Shown one piece after another: positions 53,129-61,749 of a stretch of 64,000 bases of DNA (position 1 is the stretch's first letter; each line of letters starts with the position of its first letter). A model generated the notes under the pieces. The model made no database searches, was not told the origin of the DNA, and was given only the letters and a program-made list of their open reading frames with translations. Position numbers and translations under genes: made by a program. The stretch is from JBGPQJ01 sp963829485 (GTDB taxonomy: Bacteria > Chloroflexota > Anaerolineae > Anaerolineales > Villigracilaceae). The DNA lies in contig CAWHIK010000008.1 in NCBI GenBank assembly GCA_963829485.1, forward strand, positions 310,001 through 374,000. The letters run 5' to 3'.

Positions 53129-53830
53129 TTAAACAGCAGATTGTGTACGGTCAAACGCATTGGCAATCTGCATGGCGAAATTTTTAAGCAAACGGCTGTC
53201 GCCTGCCGGCAACGGAATATCCTCACTACCCCAAATCTGGATTTCGCCAACGAGTCCCCATGTATTCAAGAGCGGCAGTTGTCTGTCTGGTTTACCGGTC
53301 TTTTCTGAGCGATTGGGTTCATCGACGACAATATTCGCCGCATCTTTGTGAGGGCGATAGATGACCTTGACCAGGGTCGCAAGAAAGACCTGCTGAACGT
53401 GTTTAGCAGCGACATGCGCCACAGCATCCTGAGTGCGCAAACCTGTCAGCGCGGCGCTGAGATCGTACATCATGACAGTTTCACGGGCTGTGGACAGACT
53501 GGCCTGGATGCGTCCCACCACCACAATGGCAACCGTCAGAAAGATGGCCAGTACCAACCAGCCTTCCAGCCGCGCCACTGCAAAAGTATAAAACGGTGGG
53601 ATAAAAAAGAAATCGAACATCAAAGCTGCCACCAGTGCGGCAATGATGCCCGCCTGTTGTCCCCAGCGGTTGGCACTCCAGGCAATCGGGACAAGATACA
53701 ACAAGGCAATTACAGCTTCGCCGAGTGTATCGCGCCCGATCAACAACATGATTGCAGTGGTTGCGAGAATGACCAGGACTGCCAGCAGGGATTGGGAAAT
53801 TTGCTTGGGTGAAAATTGAAGTTTTCTCAT
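53129..53830 (-). CDS. DUF4118-GAF protein, KdpD sensor-half without kinase
   Basis: 233-aa protein that looks like the middle of KdpD on its own. Residues ~15-105 are four membrane helices of the DUF4118 type (LVPIAWSANRWGQQAGIIAA, MFDFFFIPPFYTF), followed by a GAF-like cytoplasmic part (DLSAALTGLRTQDAVAHVAA, LLKNFAMQIANAFDRTQ). The kinase and ATPase domains are absent, and the gene ends normally, so it is not a truncation at a contig or frameshift edge. It lies 19 nt after kdpB and 19 nt before kdpC, inside the pump operon. It may modulate KdpD or the pump. Confidence 0.85.
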   Translation of the reverse strand: MRKLQFSPKQISQSLLAVLVILATTAIMLLIGRDTLGEAVIALLYLVPIAWSANRWGQQAGIIAALVAALMFDFFFIPPFYTFAVARLEGWLVLAIFLTVAIVVVGRIQASLSTARETVMMYDLSAALTGLRTQDAVAHVAAKHVQQVFLATLVKVIYRPHKDAANIVVDEPNRSEKTGKPDRQLPLLNTWGLVGEIQIWGSEDIPLPAGDSRLLKNFAMQIANAFDRTQSAV

Positions 53831-53849
53831 TGATAATATCCTTCCAATG

Positions 53850-55961
53850 TTAGACCAGGTTTAATACAACCAAAAGCATATCGATCAACTTGATGCCGAC
53901 AAAAGGGGCCACCAGTCCGCCCAACCCGTAAATCAACAGGTTATTGCGCAGTAATTTATCCGCAGGGACAGGACGATAAGGCACGCCGCGCAGAGCCAGC
54001 GGGATGAGCGCGATAATGATCAACGCGTTGAAAATCACTGCAGAAAGAATGGCGCTCTGCGGCGTTGCCAGCTGCATAAAGTTCAGCGTCAGCAACGCCG
54101 GGTAGGTGGATGCAAACGCAGCCGGGATGATGGCAAAGTATTTCGCAACGTCATTGGCGATACTGAAAGTAGTCAATGCGCCACGCGTCATCAGCAGTTG
54201 TTTTCCGATTTCCACGACCTCGATCAACTTGGTGGGGTTGCTGTCCAGGTCGATCATGTTGGCGGCTTCGCGCGCGGGTTGTGTGCCGGTGTTCATCGCC
54301 ACGGCCACATCGGCCTGAGCCAGCGCCGGGGCATCGTTGGTTCCATCGCCGGTCATCGCCACCAATCGTCCCCCCGCCTGATATTCACGGATGAGCTTCA
54401 ACTTGGCTTCGGGTGTCGCCTGCGCCAGAAAATCGTCCACACCGGCTTCGGCTGCAATTGCGCCTGCCGTCAGTGGGTTATCGCCGGTAATCATCACCGT
54501 CTTTATGCCAATCGCGCGCAATTGGGCAAATCGCTCCTTGATGCCGCCCTTGACGATGTCTTTGAGGTGCACCACGCCAATCGCCTGCGCGTCACGCGTC
54601 ACCACCAGCGGTGTGCCGCCCGAGCGGGCAATCGAATCAACAATCGACCGTAAGTCGGCGGGCAGCGGGTTGCCACTATCGTTGACGAGTTTCATCATCG
54701 TATCCGGCGCACCCTTACGAATGCTCGTGCCGTTCACGTCTACACCGCTCATGCGGGTTTGCGCGGTAAAAGGGATGAAATGCGCGCCCTGGTGAGCTTG
54801 GAGTTGATTTCCATCCAGTGACTGAGGTCCGGTACCGACCCTCCGCCCGCGCAGCCCGAATTTTTCCTTGGCCAGAACGACAATCGAACGACCTTCGGGA
54901 GTTTCATCGGCCAAACTGGCCAGCTGTGCCGCTTCAGCCAGTTCCGCAGCCCCCACCCTGCTGACCGGGATTAAATCCACTGCCTGGCGGTTTCCAAGCG
55001 TGATGGTACCTGTTTTATCGAGCAGCAGTACGTCCACATCCCCCGCGGCTTCAACAGCTCGTCCAGACATGGCAATGACGTTATGCTGAATGAGCCTGTC
55101 CATGCCCGCGATGCCGATGGCCGAGAGCAGCCCGCCGATGGTGGTGGGGATCAGGCAGATAAGCAGCGCCACGAGCACGGTAATGGTAATGGGAATTCCC
55201 ATCCCGGAAGCTGTCACGCTGTAAAGGGAATAGGGCAACAAGGTGGTACACACCACCATGAAAATGATCGTGAAACCTGCCAGTAGAATGTTCAGGGCAA
55301 TTTCATTAGGTGTTTTTTGGCGTTTGGCACCCTCCACCAGGCCGATCATGCGGTCGAGAAAACCTTCACCCGGATCCGTGCTGACGCGGACGATCAACCA
55401 GTCCGAGAGCACCCGCGTGCCGCCGGTCACAGCGCTGCGGTCGCCTCCGGATTCGCGGATGACTGGCGCCGATTTGCCTGTGACAGCGCTCTCGTCCACC
55501 GAGGCGATGCCTTCAACAATTTCTCCGTCCGCTGGAATAATGTCGTTGACTTCGACGATGAAATAATCGCCCTTGCGTAAGTCGATGGAGCCAACCAGAT
55601 CAAAATCGGCATCACGCCGAGGATGATGCAGTTTCTTAGCCTGGGTTTGCTTGCGAGTTTTGCGCAACGCCTCGGCTTGAGCCTTGCCTCGTCCTTCAGC
55701 GACGGCTTCTGCGAAATTGGCAAACAGCACGGTGAACCATAACCAGAGTGCCACCGCACCGATAAAACTTGCAGGCGCTTCACCCTGCCCAAGAAGAGCC
55801 TGTATCCACAGCAAGGTGGTCAGCACGCTGCCGACTTCGACGACGAACATGACCGGGTTGCGCAGCATACGGCGCGGGTCAAGTTTGAGGAAGGACTCCC
55901 AGATCGCGCGTCGATAAATCTCTTGCCGATAGGAGGGTTGTTTTTTGAGTTCAGTATTCAT
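53850..55961 (-). CDS. kdpB: Potassium-transporting ATPase ATP-binding subunit (P-type)
   Basis: 703-aa P-type ATPase subunit. The phosphorylated Asp lies in LLLDKTGTITLGN near residue 313; VDESAVTGKSAPVIRESG, MITGDNPLTAGAIAAEAGVDD and MTGDGTNDAPALAQADVAVAM are all present. It energises K+ transport through KdpA. ATG at 55961 (MNTELKKQPSYRQ), 4 nt after the kdpA stop. The frame is intact. Confidence 0.97.
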   Translation of the reverse strand: MNTELKKQPSYRQEIYRRAIWESFLKLDPRRMLRNPVMFVVEVGSVLTTLLWIQALLGQGEAPASFIGAVALWLWFTVLFANFAEAVAEGRGKAQAEALRKTRKQTQAKKLHHPRRDADFDLVGSIDLRKGDYFIVEVNDIIPADGEIVEGIASVDESAVTGKSAPVIRESGGDRSAVTGGTRVLSDWLIVRVSTDPGEGFLDRMIGLVEGAKRQKTPNEIALNILLAGFTIIFMVVCTTLLPYSLYSVTASGMGIPITITVLVALLICLIPTTIGGLLSAIGIAGMDRLIQHNVIAMSGRAVEAAGDVDVLLLDKTGTITLGNRQAVDLIPVSRVGAAELAEAAQLASLADETPEGRSIVVLAKEKFGLRGRRVGTGPQSLDGNQLQAHQGAHFIPFTAQTRMSGVDVNGTSIRKGAPDTMMKLVNDSGNPLPADLRSIVDSIARSGGTPLVVTRDAQAIGVVHLKDIVKGGIKERFAQLRAIGIKTVMITGDNPLTAGAIAAEAGVDDFLAQATPEAKLKLIREYQAGGRLVAMTGDGTNDAPALAQADVAVAMNTGTQPAREAANMIDLDSNPTKLIEVVEIGKQLLMTRGALTTFSIANDVAKYFAIIPAAFASTYPALLTLNFMQLATPQSAILSAVIFNALIIIALIPLALRGVPYRPVPADKLLRNNLLIYGLGGLVAPFVGIKLIDMLLVVLNLV

Positions 55962-55965
55962 AAGA

Positions 55966-57711
55966 TTAGTATCCCAACAACAGGTGTTCGACAATCGGTC
56001 CCAGCGACAGTGCCGGGATGAAACTCAGTGCACCGACAATCATGATGACGCCGATCAACCAGACACCAAATAAAGGGGTATGGGTGGGAAGTGTGCCCGC
56101 GCCTTCCGGGACTTTCTTCTTTCGGACGAGTGAGCCTGCTATTGCCAGAGTCGGGATCGCCAGCCAGTAACGAGCAAAGAGCATGCAAATTCCCAAAGCA
56201 ATGTTGTAGAAGGGCGTGTTCGCGCCCAGCCCGGCAAAGGCACTTCCGTTGTTATTGGCTGCCGACGAAAAAGCGTATAACACTTCACTGAAACCGTGCG
56301 GACCGCCGGTGTTCCAAATGGCGGCAAGGCCTGAAGGGGTAACGACCGCAATGGCCGTGCCGACATTCACCAGCAGAATTGGGATCAGGAGCATGAGAGA
56401 GGCCATCTTCATCTCATAAGCCTCGATTTTTTTACCCAGGTATTCAGGCGTACGCCCCACCATTAATCCAGCAATAAACACGGCGACAATGACGAAGGCT
56501 AACATGCCGTACAGCCCCGAGCCGACACCGCCAAAGATGATCTCCCCCAGCTGCATCATGAATAGAGGCACCAGACCGCCCAGCGGCATGAATGAGTTAT
56601 GCATTGAATTGACTGATCCGTTGGAAGCCGAGGTGGTGACGGTTGCCCAAAGCGCAGAATTGGCGATGCCGAAGCGCACCTCCTTGCCTTCCATGTTCCC
56701 GCCGGGATTTATAGCGCTTTGTACTTGATCGACACCCATCGCCGCGAAAGCCGGGTTGCCGCCCTGTTCCGCCCAGACCGCCAGCCCAAGAAACCCCACA
56801 AAGAGGATTGTCATCACTGCCAGGATCGCCCAGCCTTGACGCGTATCTCCCACCATTTTGCCGTAAGTGTAGGTCAGAGCAGCGGGGATAAGTAAAATGG
56901 CGAGCATTTCCAGGAAATTCGAAAACGGGGTAGGGTTTTCGAAAGGATGTGCCGAGTTCGTATTGAAAAATCCACCGCCGTTGGTCCCAAGCTGCTTGAT
57001 CGCGATCTGTGAAGCCGCCGGGCCGACCGCCAACACCTGTTGGGTGACCTCAATCCCATTTGCGGTGACTGTCGGCTGTAATAATGTCACAGTCTGGTAA
57101 GGGCTGAACGTCTGCACCACACCTTGAGAAACCAGTGCAAAAGCCAGTACAAGCGACAGCGGCAACAGAATGTAAAGTATGGAGCGGGTCAGATCGACCC
57201 AGAAGTTACCGACCCCTTTGGCATTGTGTCTTACGATACCGCGAATGAGCGCCACCAGCACGGCCATGCCTGTGGCAGCCGAAACAAAGTTCTGCACAGT
57301 CATTGCCAGCATCTGGCTCGCATAACTCATGGTCACTTCTCCGCTATAACCCTGCCAGTTCGTATTGGTGGTGAAACTTACCGCTGTGTTCCATGACGAA
57401 TCAGGCGTGACCGCTCCCAACCCTTGCGGATTGAGTGGTAATACCCCCTGGAAACGCTGCAAGGCATATACGGTGAGCAGACCCAGGATATTGAATAGCA
57501 GCATCGCGATGGCGTAAGTCTTCCAGTCCATATCGTCATCGGCTTTGATACCAGATAGGCGATAAATCAGGCGTTCGACAGGCCTCAGGATGGGGTCAAG
57601 GAATGTGTGCTCGCCCTGGTATACCCTTGCCATGAACAAGCCAAGCGGCTTTGCCAGTAATAGCAAAACCACGATATAAAAACCGAGTTGAATCCAACTG
57701 TAGATGTTCAT
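55966..57711 (-). CDS. kdpA: Potassium-transporting ATPase channel subunit
   Basis: 581-aa K+ channel-like subunit with four repeated selectivity loops, visible as SFTTNTNWQGYSGE, QLGTNGGGFFNTNSAHPFENPT (in parts GTNGGGFF, NSAHPFE), VTTSASNGSVNSM and SSAANNNGSAFAG. About ten membrane helices are seen. ATG at 57711 overlaps the kdpF stop as ATGA, which fixes the start. The frame is intact. Confidence 0.97.
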   Translation of the reverse strand: MNIYSWIQLGFYIVVLLLLAKPLGLFMARVYQGEHTFLDPILRPVERLIYRLSGIKADDDMDWKTYAIAMLLFNILGLLTVYALQRFQGVLPLNPQGLGAVTPDSSWNTAVSFTTNTNWQGYSGEVTMSYASQMLAMTVQNFVSAATGMAVLVALIRGIVRHNAKGVGNFWVDLTRSILYILLPLSLVLAFALVSQGVVQTFSPYQTVTLLQPTVTANGIEVTQQVLAVGPAASQIAIKQLGTNGGGFFNTNSAHPFENPTPFSNFLEMLAILLIPAALTYTYGKMVGDTRQGWAILAVMTILFVGFLGLAVWAEQGGNPAFAAMGVDQVQSAINPGGNMEGKEVRFGIANSALWATVTTSASNGSVNSMHNSFMPLGGLVPLFMMQLGEIIFGGVGSGLYGMLAFVIVAVFIAGLMVGRTPEYLGKKIEAYEMKMASLMLLIPILLVNVGTAIAVVTPSGLAAIWNTGGPHGFSEVLYAFSSAANNNGSAFAGLGANTPFYNIALGICMLFARYWLAIPTLAIAGSLVRKKKVPEGAGTLPTHTPLFGVWLIGVIMIVGALSFIPALSLGPIVEHLLLGY

Positions 57712-57800
57712 CCGAACCACTCCGGTTTGAGAAGTGCCAACACCAAGTAAATGAATAAAGCCACAGCGATCAACCCTGTAATGAGATAGAGCCAGTTCAT
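57708..57800 (-). CDS. kdpF: KdpF stabilising peptide
   Basis: 30-aa single-helix membrane peptide, MNWLYLITGLIAVALFIYLV followed by LALLKPEWFG, matching the KdpF pattern (hydrophobic helix, then LLKPE). It stabilises the KdpABC complex. ATGA overlaps join it to the upstream 32-aa peptide and to kdpA. Too short for most gene callers. Confidence 0.9.
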   Translation of the reverse strand: MNWLYLITGLIAVALFIYLVLALLKPEWFG

Positions 57801-57895
57801 GACTTATCCTCCATCAATCTTTCGCAGATAATAATGAAACCCCAACTCACCACCAGAAAAGTGAACGTCAACGCGATGTAAGCAAGATCAGCCAT
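57797..57895 (-). CDS. 32-aa membrane peptide, first gene of the kdp operon
   Basis: Starts MADLAYIALTFTFLVVSWGF and ends with a charged CERLMEDKS: one hydrophobic helix and a short cytoplasmic tail. Small peptides of this form are often found just before kdpF in other phyla, but have no fixed name. GAGGTTAAC upstream of ATG 57895 and the ATGA overlap with kdpF support translation. It may be a second accessory subunit of the pump. Confidence 0.7.
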   Translation of the reverse strand: MADLAYIALTFTFLVVSWGFIIICERLMEDKS

Positions 57896-57955
57896 TGTTA
57901 ACCTCTTTAAATTAATCCGACGTTCAAAGTATAGTCACTCCAACTTCAAGGCAGG

Positions 57956-58059
57956 GTCAAGAGTGGGGAAGGATGCGTCAAGAATGTATCAATATCACGG
58001 CTAAAAACGCCTGCTTTACTCTGCGAGTGGAGCTCAAGATTTCTTGACACTTTCTTGAC
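57956..58059. promoter_or_regulatory. Repeated TCTTGAC/GTCAAGA boxes between kdp and the KimA-like unit
   Basis: Four boxes: GTCAAGA at 57956-57962 and 57977-57983, and TCTTGAC at 58042-58048 and 58053-58059. The third is part of a perfect palindrome TCAAGATTTCTTGA (58034-58047). They lie between divergent potassium-transport units and are candidate sites for KdpE or another shared regulator; they also overlap TTGAC-type -35 boxes. Confidence 0.5.
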
Positions 58060-58123
58060 CATCGGGCTTGTTGTGACGTCTTAGAATAAGTATAAATTCT
58101 TGGTGGGCAGCAGAGAAACAGGC

Positions 58124-58324
58124 ATGGTTCGCATCCCGTCTGATCATCCCGGTGGAAAAGTAAAACGTATCCTGAAATGGATGTGCGCCGGTCTACCGCT
58201 GGGCGGTATCATCTGGGCGTCTTTTCTGCCATTGCAGACGTGGATGCAGCAGGTACTTATTCTGCTGATGATCATTTGGTTTTATGTTTTTTTCTTGATG
58301 GATTGTTTATTTATGGGAGGGTGA
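58124..58324 (+). CDS. Small two-helix membrane protein
   Basis: 66-aa protein starting MVRIPSDHPGGKVKRILKW, then two hydrophobic stretches (MCAGLPLGGIIWASFLPL and VLILLMIIWFYVFFLMDCLF) and ending MGG. No family recognised. ATG at 58124 is used; an in-frame TTG at 58100 would add eight residues. It is the first plus-strand gene after the divergent kdp promoter region and may be part of the KimA-like unit. Confidence 0.6.
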   Translation: MVRIPSDHPGGKVKRILKWMCAGLPLGGIIWASFLPLQTWMQQVLILLMIIWFYVFFLMDCLFMGG

Positions 58325-58342
58325 TGCCCTGAACCCTGCTAA

Positions 58343-58376
58343 ATTCCCAAACAGTCGTGAACTCCACGTTGGGAAT
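58343..58376 (+). promoter_or_regulatory. Two-part hairpin in the 5' leader of the 58397 gene
   Basis: ATTCCCAA (58343-58350)/TTGGGAAT (58369-58376) encloses CGTG (58356-58359)/CACG (58365-58368), with the 3' end 20 nt before the start codon. It could terminate the 58124 transcript or control translation of the next gene; no known riboswitch consensus was recognised. Confidence 0.45.
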
Positions 58377-58396
58377 AAGGGCAAATGTGAAGAAAA

Positions 58397-59509
58397 ATGA
58401 CAGACACTTACACAGCAAATCCGGTAGTTCATCTCCGGAATGAATATGAGCGCCAGCAGGCGCTTTTTCTTGTCCAACCGACCATTGTCCAGCGGTTTAT
58501 TGAATCGCAGGCACAACGCCTGGCTGAGGCTGTGACAAATAGTGCTCACTCCGTACATTTCACGCTGCCTGACCGTGTGGTAGCCAAAGTCCCTCACTCG
58601 GGTGAACTGGCCGCAATGCTGGTGCCTGCCCAAATCCGCGAACAGACTCTGGGTGGGTGGCAGATCCGGTATGCCCCACAGTATTTGCGCGATGCACTGC
58701 GCCTGAAACTGAGCGAATTGGAGCAGTCACCCGATCAAACGATCCATGTGAGTGCATCCCTGCTGAGGTTTGCCACCGCAATCCACATGGTACACAACAT
58801 GCTGCCTGCCGGGAGGTCGGTCATCTACAACGCGGAATCGGACGAGCAAATACCCTCCATACCGGTCGAGAGGGATGGGGACCTGGAATCCGCACTGACG
58901 TCAGCGTCAGATGCCATCGTCGAGCAAAATCCAAATGAAATAGGCCATGGAGAAATCCAGGTTCCTTTTGTCCCGGCGGCGCGGCGATTTTATCTGCCCC
59001 AGTGGGTATCGTTCGACGACCAGGGGAAGTTGCTGGTTAATTCAATCAATGATGCTGAAGCAAATCAAGCCTCCATGGAGCGTTTTCTCTCCATACTGCA
59101 TACGGCCTCTTCACTGGCAACCTACATCGTTGCGGATGAGACCTACCAGAAAAAACGTTACGGGATGCTGGGGCAGACCATCAACCAGGGTCGGGCGCTG
59201 GCACTCTTCAATACGGAACAAATCATTAAATCCATAAAGGAACGCGTAAAAAAAGGGACGCTGAACCGCGGCTTGAGCATTTCCCTGCCCTATTATGACG
59301 ACCAGGAATTGCATATGGTGGAGGTCTTGCTGGAAGTCATCCCTGCGGGGCGGATCATGTTCAAACCTATCTTTGTCGTACGCGCTGTCCGACTGGAATA
59401 TGCCAAGGTCTCACAGGATACCCGCTTGAGCCCTTCCACAAGAAAGCATCTCCTGGTCGAATTACAAATGCTTGAAAAAGCTTTCAAATCATCGAAAGAA
59501 GTCAACTAA
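58397..59509 (+). CDS. Unknown protein co-encoded with the KimA-like transporter
   Basis: 370-aa soluble protein that I do not recognise. The N-terminal third is helical and charged (HLRNEYERQQALFLVQPTIV), the middle has an acidic linker (YNAESDEQIPSIPVERDGD), and the C-terminal half has a long helix (RYGMLGQTINQGRALALF) and a compact beta-rich part (LNRGLSISLPYYDDQELHMV, RIMFKPIFVVRAVRLEY). No signal, membrane helix or metal motif is seen. It ends 10 nt before the transporter start, so the two are co-translated. A regulatory subunit of the transporter is a reasonable inference. Confidence 0.75.
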   Translation: MTDTYTANPVVHLRNEYERQQALFLVQPTIVQRFIESQAQRLAEAVTNSAHSVHFTLPDRVVAKVPHSGELAAMLVPAQIREQTLGGWQIRYAPQYLRDALRLKLSELEQSPDQTIHVSASLLRFATAIHMVHNMLPAGRSVIYNAESDEQIPSIPVERDGDLESALTSASDAIVEQNPNEIGHGEIQVPFVPAARRFYLPQWVSFDDQGKLLVNSINDAEANQASMERFLSILHTASSLATYIVADETYQKKRYGMLGQTINQGRALALFNTEQIIKSIKERVKKGTLNRGLSISLPYYDDQELHMVEVLLEVIPAGRIMFKPIFVVRAVRLEYAKVSQDTRLSPSTRKHLLVELQMLEKAFKSSKEVN

Positions 59510-59519
59510 AGGTAAACGG

Positions 59520-61362
59520 ATGTCCATTCTATTTTCAGTAGGTCTATTGATTGTCTTCCTGGCGGTTTCCATACGCATTTCGCCGCGGGAAAAAGCTGAA
59601 GATGCCCATATCCATGGCGCCGGTCAGATTGGATTATTGGCAGCGATAGCATTATTTGGCGTCGATTATTTCACGTCCTATTTTTATGCCACCGGTGAAA
59701 TGATGAGTGCCCTGCATCCGTATGGGTTGCAGAAATATGCCTGGGTTGCAGTGGCTTTTATCGCACTGGCAAACGTCGTATTCGGCGGTTTATACATGTA
59801 CTCTCTGGGAATATTCAACGAGGGCGGTGGATCCTATACGGCGTCGATGCGTTATCTCTCTCCTGGATTAAGCCTTGTGGTTGCAGTGGTCTTGATCCAA
59901 GACTATGTTTTCACAATTGTTGTATCCACGCTTTCGGGTGTAGATCAATTACTCTCAATTACAAACTCCTATGGGCTTTACTGGTTTTGGCGTTTCCTGA
60001 TCGGAGCCGCCCTGGCAGGTGTTACATGGTTTCTCACAATCCGGGGGCGGGGGGAATCATCCCGGGTGGTCTTTACCGGGCTGGCGCTGTTTATTTTCCT
60101 CACCATCACAATGGTGGGAGGATTAATTTACGCAAAAATGACGGGAGTACCTCCCGCCCTTTATGTCTTCGATGAAAAAACGCCCGCATCCATTTGGGAA
60201 GCGGCTTATCATATGCTCACTGCTTCCATGAAAGGACTCGTTGCATTAAGTGGTCTGGAAGCCATGTCGAATGGAATCCAATTCGTGAAGAATGAGGATG
60301 CCGGCATTGTTAAGTGGGGAAAGAAGAATCTTGCGAAAATTAAATTGGCTGTGGCATTTTTATAGCGGCAAGTCTGGTATAGGCCGGTTCGTACAGACTT
60401 CATTTCTGTTTTATGGTGGAATTACCACTGCCTTATTGGCGTATTTTGCATTTCATTTCAATGTGTTTGACGGTACACTGGGACGTTCGCTGGTAGGCAA
60501 CCTCGCTTTTATTGGATTCAGTGTCATCCCGGGCGGTTCAATATTATATTGGGTCTATCAAATCCTTGCCGTAGCCTTATTAGCTGCCGCTTCAATGACC
60601 GCCTTTCAAGACCTGCAGGCGACTGCCTGGCGCGATGTTGCCATCGGTGAGATCCCGGAAATTGTCGTTTACCGCAACCCACAAGGGACATTTACGCGAT
60701 CGGTCACTGCCGGGTTTATAGTTGCCGTCGTTATCCAATTCCTGGTTAAGGGGAATACCAGCGCTGCTGTCCCATACTACGGTATCGGTGTTTTCATGCC
60801 GATCATGGTGATGGGATTTGCGATCAGAAAACACATCCTTGTAACTTATACCGGAGCAAAACGAACCTGGGGTGCCTTGGCAGCAGGATTTGCCGGGATC
60901 CTTGCCGGATTTGTATTTATCGGTCAAATAGTCGGGAAATGGAACGAGGGTGGATGGGTGGTGTTAATCACCTTCAGCATCCTTGTTCTCGCAGCAAATC
61001 TGCTGCTCATATCTCCAATCGGTTACCGTGACCCCAAAATGATTCACCGCATCGTTCGCGACAAGGCTCGTGTTCAGGGCTCCATGGCATCCATCGTGGA
61101 ATGGCAATCACTAAAGATGCAGGAGTATCGCTATTCCATGCGAGGACGAGCAATAATCCTGGTTGCCCATTTCTTTGAACTGTTCGGGGTTCGACGACCC
61201 GTGCGTTATGAACCCAATCCAATTGCAGCCGGGGATTATGATCATGCGATGCACTCGGACCACCCGGAAGCACCTTCACTTCTGGATCAGTATCTCGACA
61301 AGCCCGAACCCAAGCTGGGGGGTGCGCCAAAGGAGACGGAAAAGAGTCAAGACCAGGAATGA
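59520..61362 (+). pseudogene. KimA-like potassium importer (APC superfamily), one frameshift
   Basis: About 613-aa APC-superfamily permease with 12 helices and a ~100-aa cytoplasmic C-terminus. It resembles KimA, the B. subtilis K+/H+ symporter, rather than amino-acid permeases. The residues I recall as forming KimA's K+ site have counterparts at equal spacing: D49 and Y56 (VDYFTSYFYATGE), D128, Y129 and S136 (IQDYVFTIVVS), and a Tyr in VPYYGIGVFMPI. EGGGSYTASMRYL and LSGLEAMSNGIQF also match. The frame breaks near 60340; LWHFYSGKSGIGRFVQTSF continues in the next frame. Start ATG at 59520 has AAAGGT upstream. Terminator at 61389. Confidence 0.8.
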
Positions 61363-61388
61363 ACAGCAAAAAACATGATGTTAAATAA

Positions 61389-61425
61389 ATAATATAACGC
61401 TCCTCAAGCAGGAGCGTTATATTAT
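61389..61425 (+). terminator. Strong intrinsic terminator
   Basis: ataatataacgctcct (61389-61404), loop caagc, aggagcgttatattat (61410-61425), then an A-rich run. It ends the KimA-like operon and can work in both directions. Confidence 0.9.
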
Positions 61426-61496
61426 AAAAAAGGAAAGTTCATCAGGCTTTTATGATTGGTGAGGTGTTTTCTGAAAAATGGAACTATTGGGAACAG

Positions 61497-61748
61497 TCAT
61501 GAAATATTGACTGTAAAGAGGCGCAATTCTTTGTCAGGGGATCCATCGGTTTGAGGGCGGCAAGTTTTTCCCAGGCCGCACTCCGCACAGGAATCATTGC
61601 AAGTATCGAATGATCGGATGTGCCCCGAGCGTTGAAGGTGCTCGAGCATCGCACTCAACAACTCCGGCGATGTACCCAGGCGGACGGCCAGTTCTCCCGT
61701 TTCGAACGTTCCGCCGGTGCGGAGTTCAGCAAGCAATTTCTCGAGCAT
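61497..61748 (-). CDS. FeoC-like winged-helix protein
   Basis: 83-aa FeoC-type protein: an N-terminal winged helix (LLAELRTGGTFETGELAVRL, TSPELLSAMLEHLQRSG) and a C-terminal cysteine cluster CNDSCAECGLGKTC that could hold an Fe-S centre or zinc. It lies 1 nt after the feoB stop, in the order feoA-feoB-feoC. In enterics FeoC protects or regulates FeoB. Confidence 0.85.
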   Translation of the reverse strand: MLEKLLAELRTGGTFETGELAVRLGTSPELLSAMLEHLQRSGHIRSFDTCNDSCAECGLGKTCRPQTDGSPDKELRLFTVNIS

Positions 61749-61749
61749 A

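Noticed and set aside
58060..58400. c-di-AMP (ydaO) riboswitch ahead of the KimA-like unit, as in Bacillus.
   Set aside because: None of the conserved ydaO blocks was found; only a simple two-part hairpin at 58343-58376 is present.
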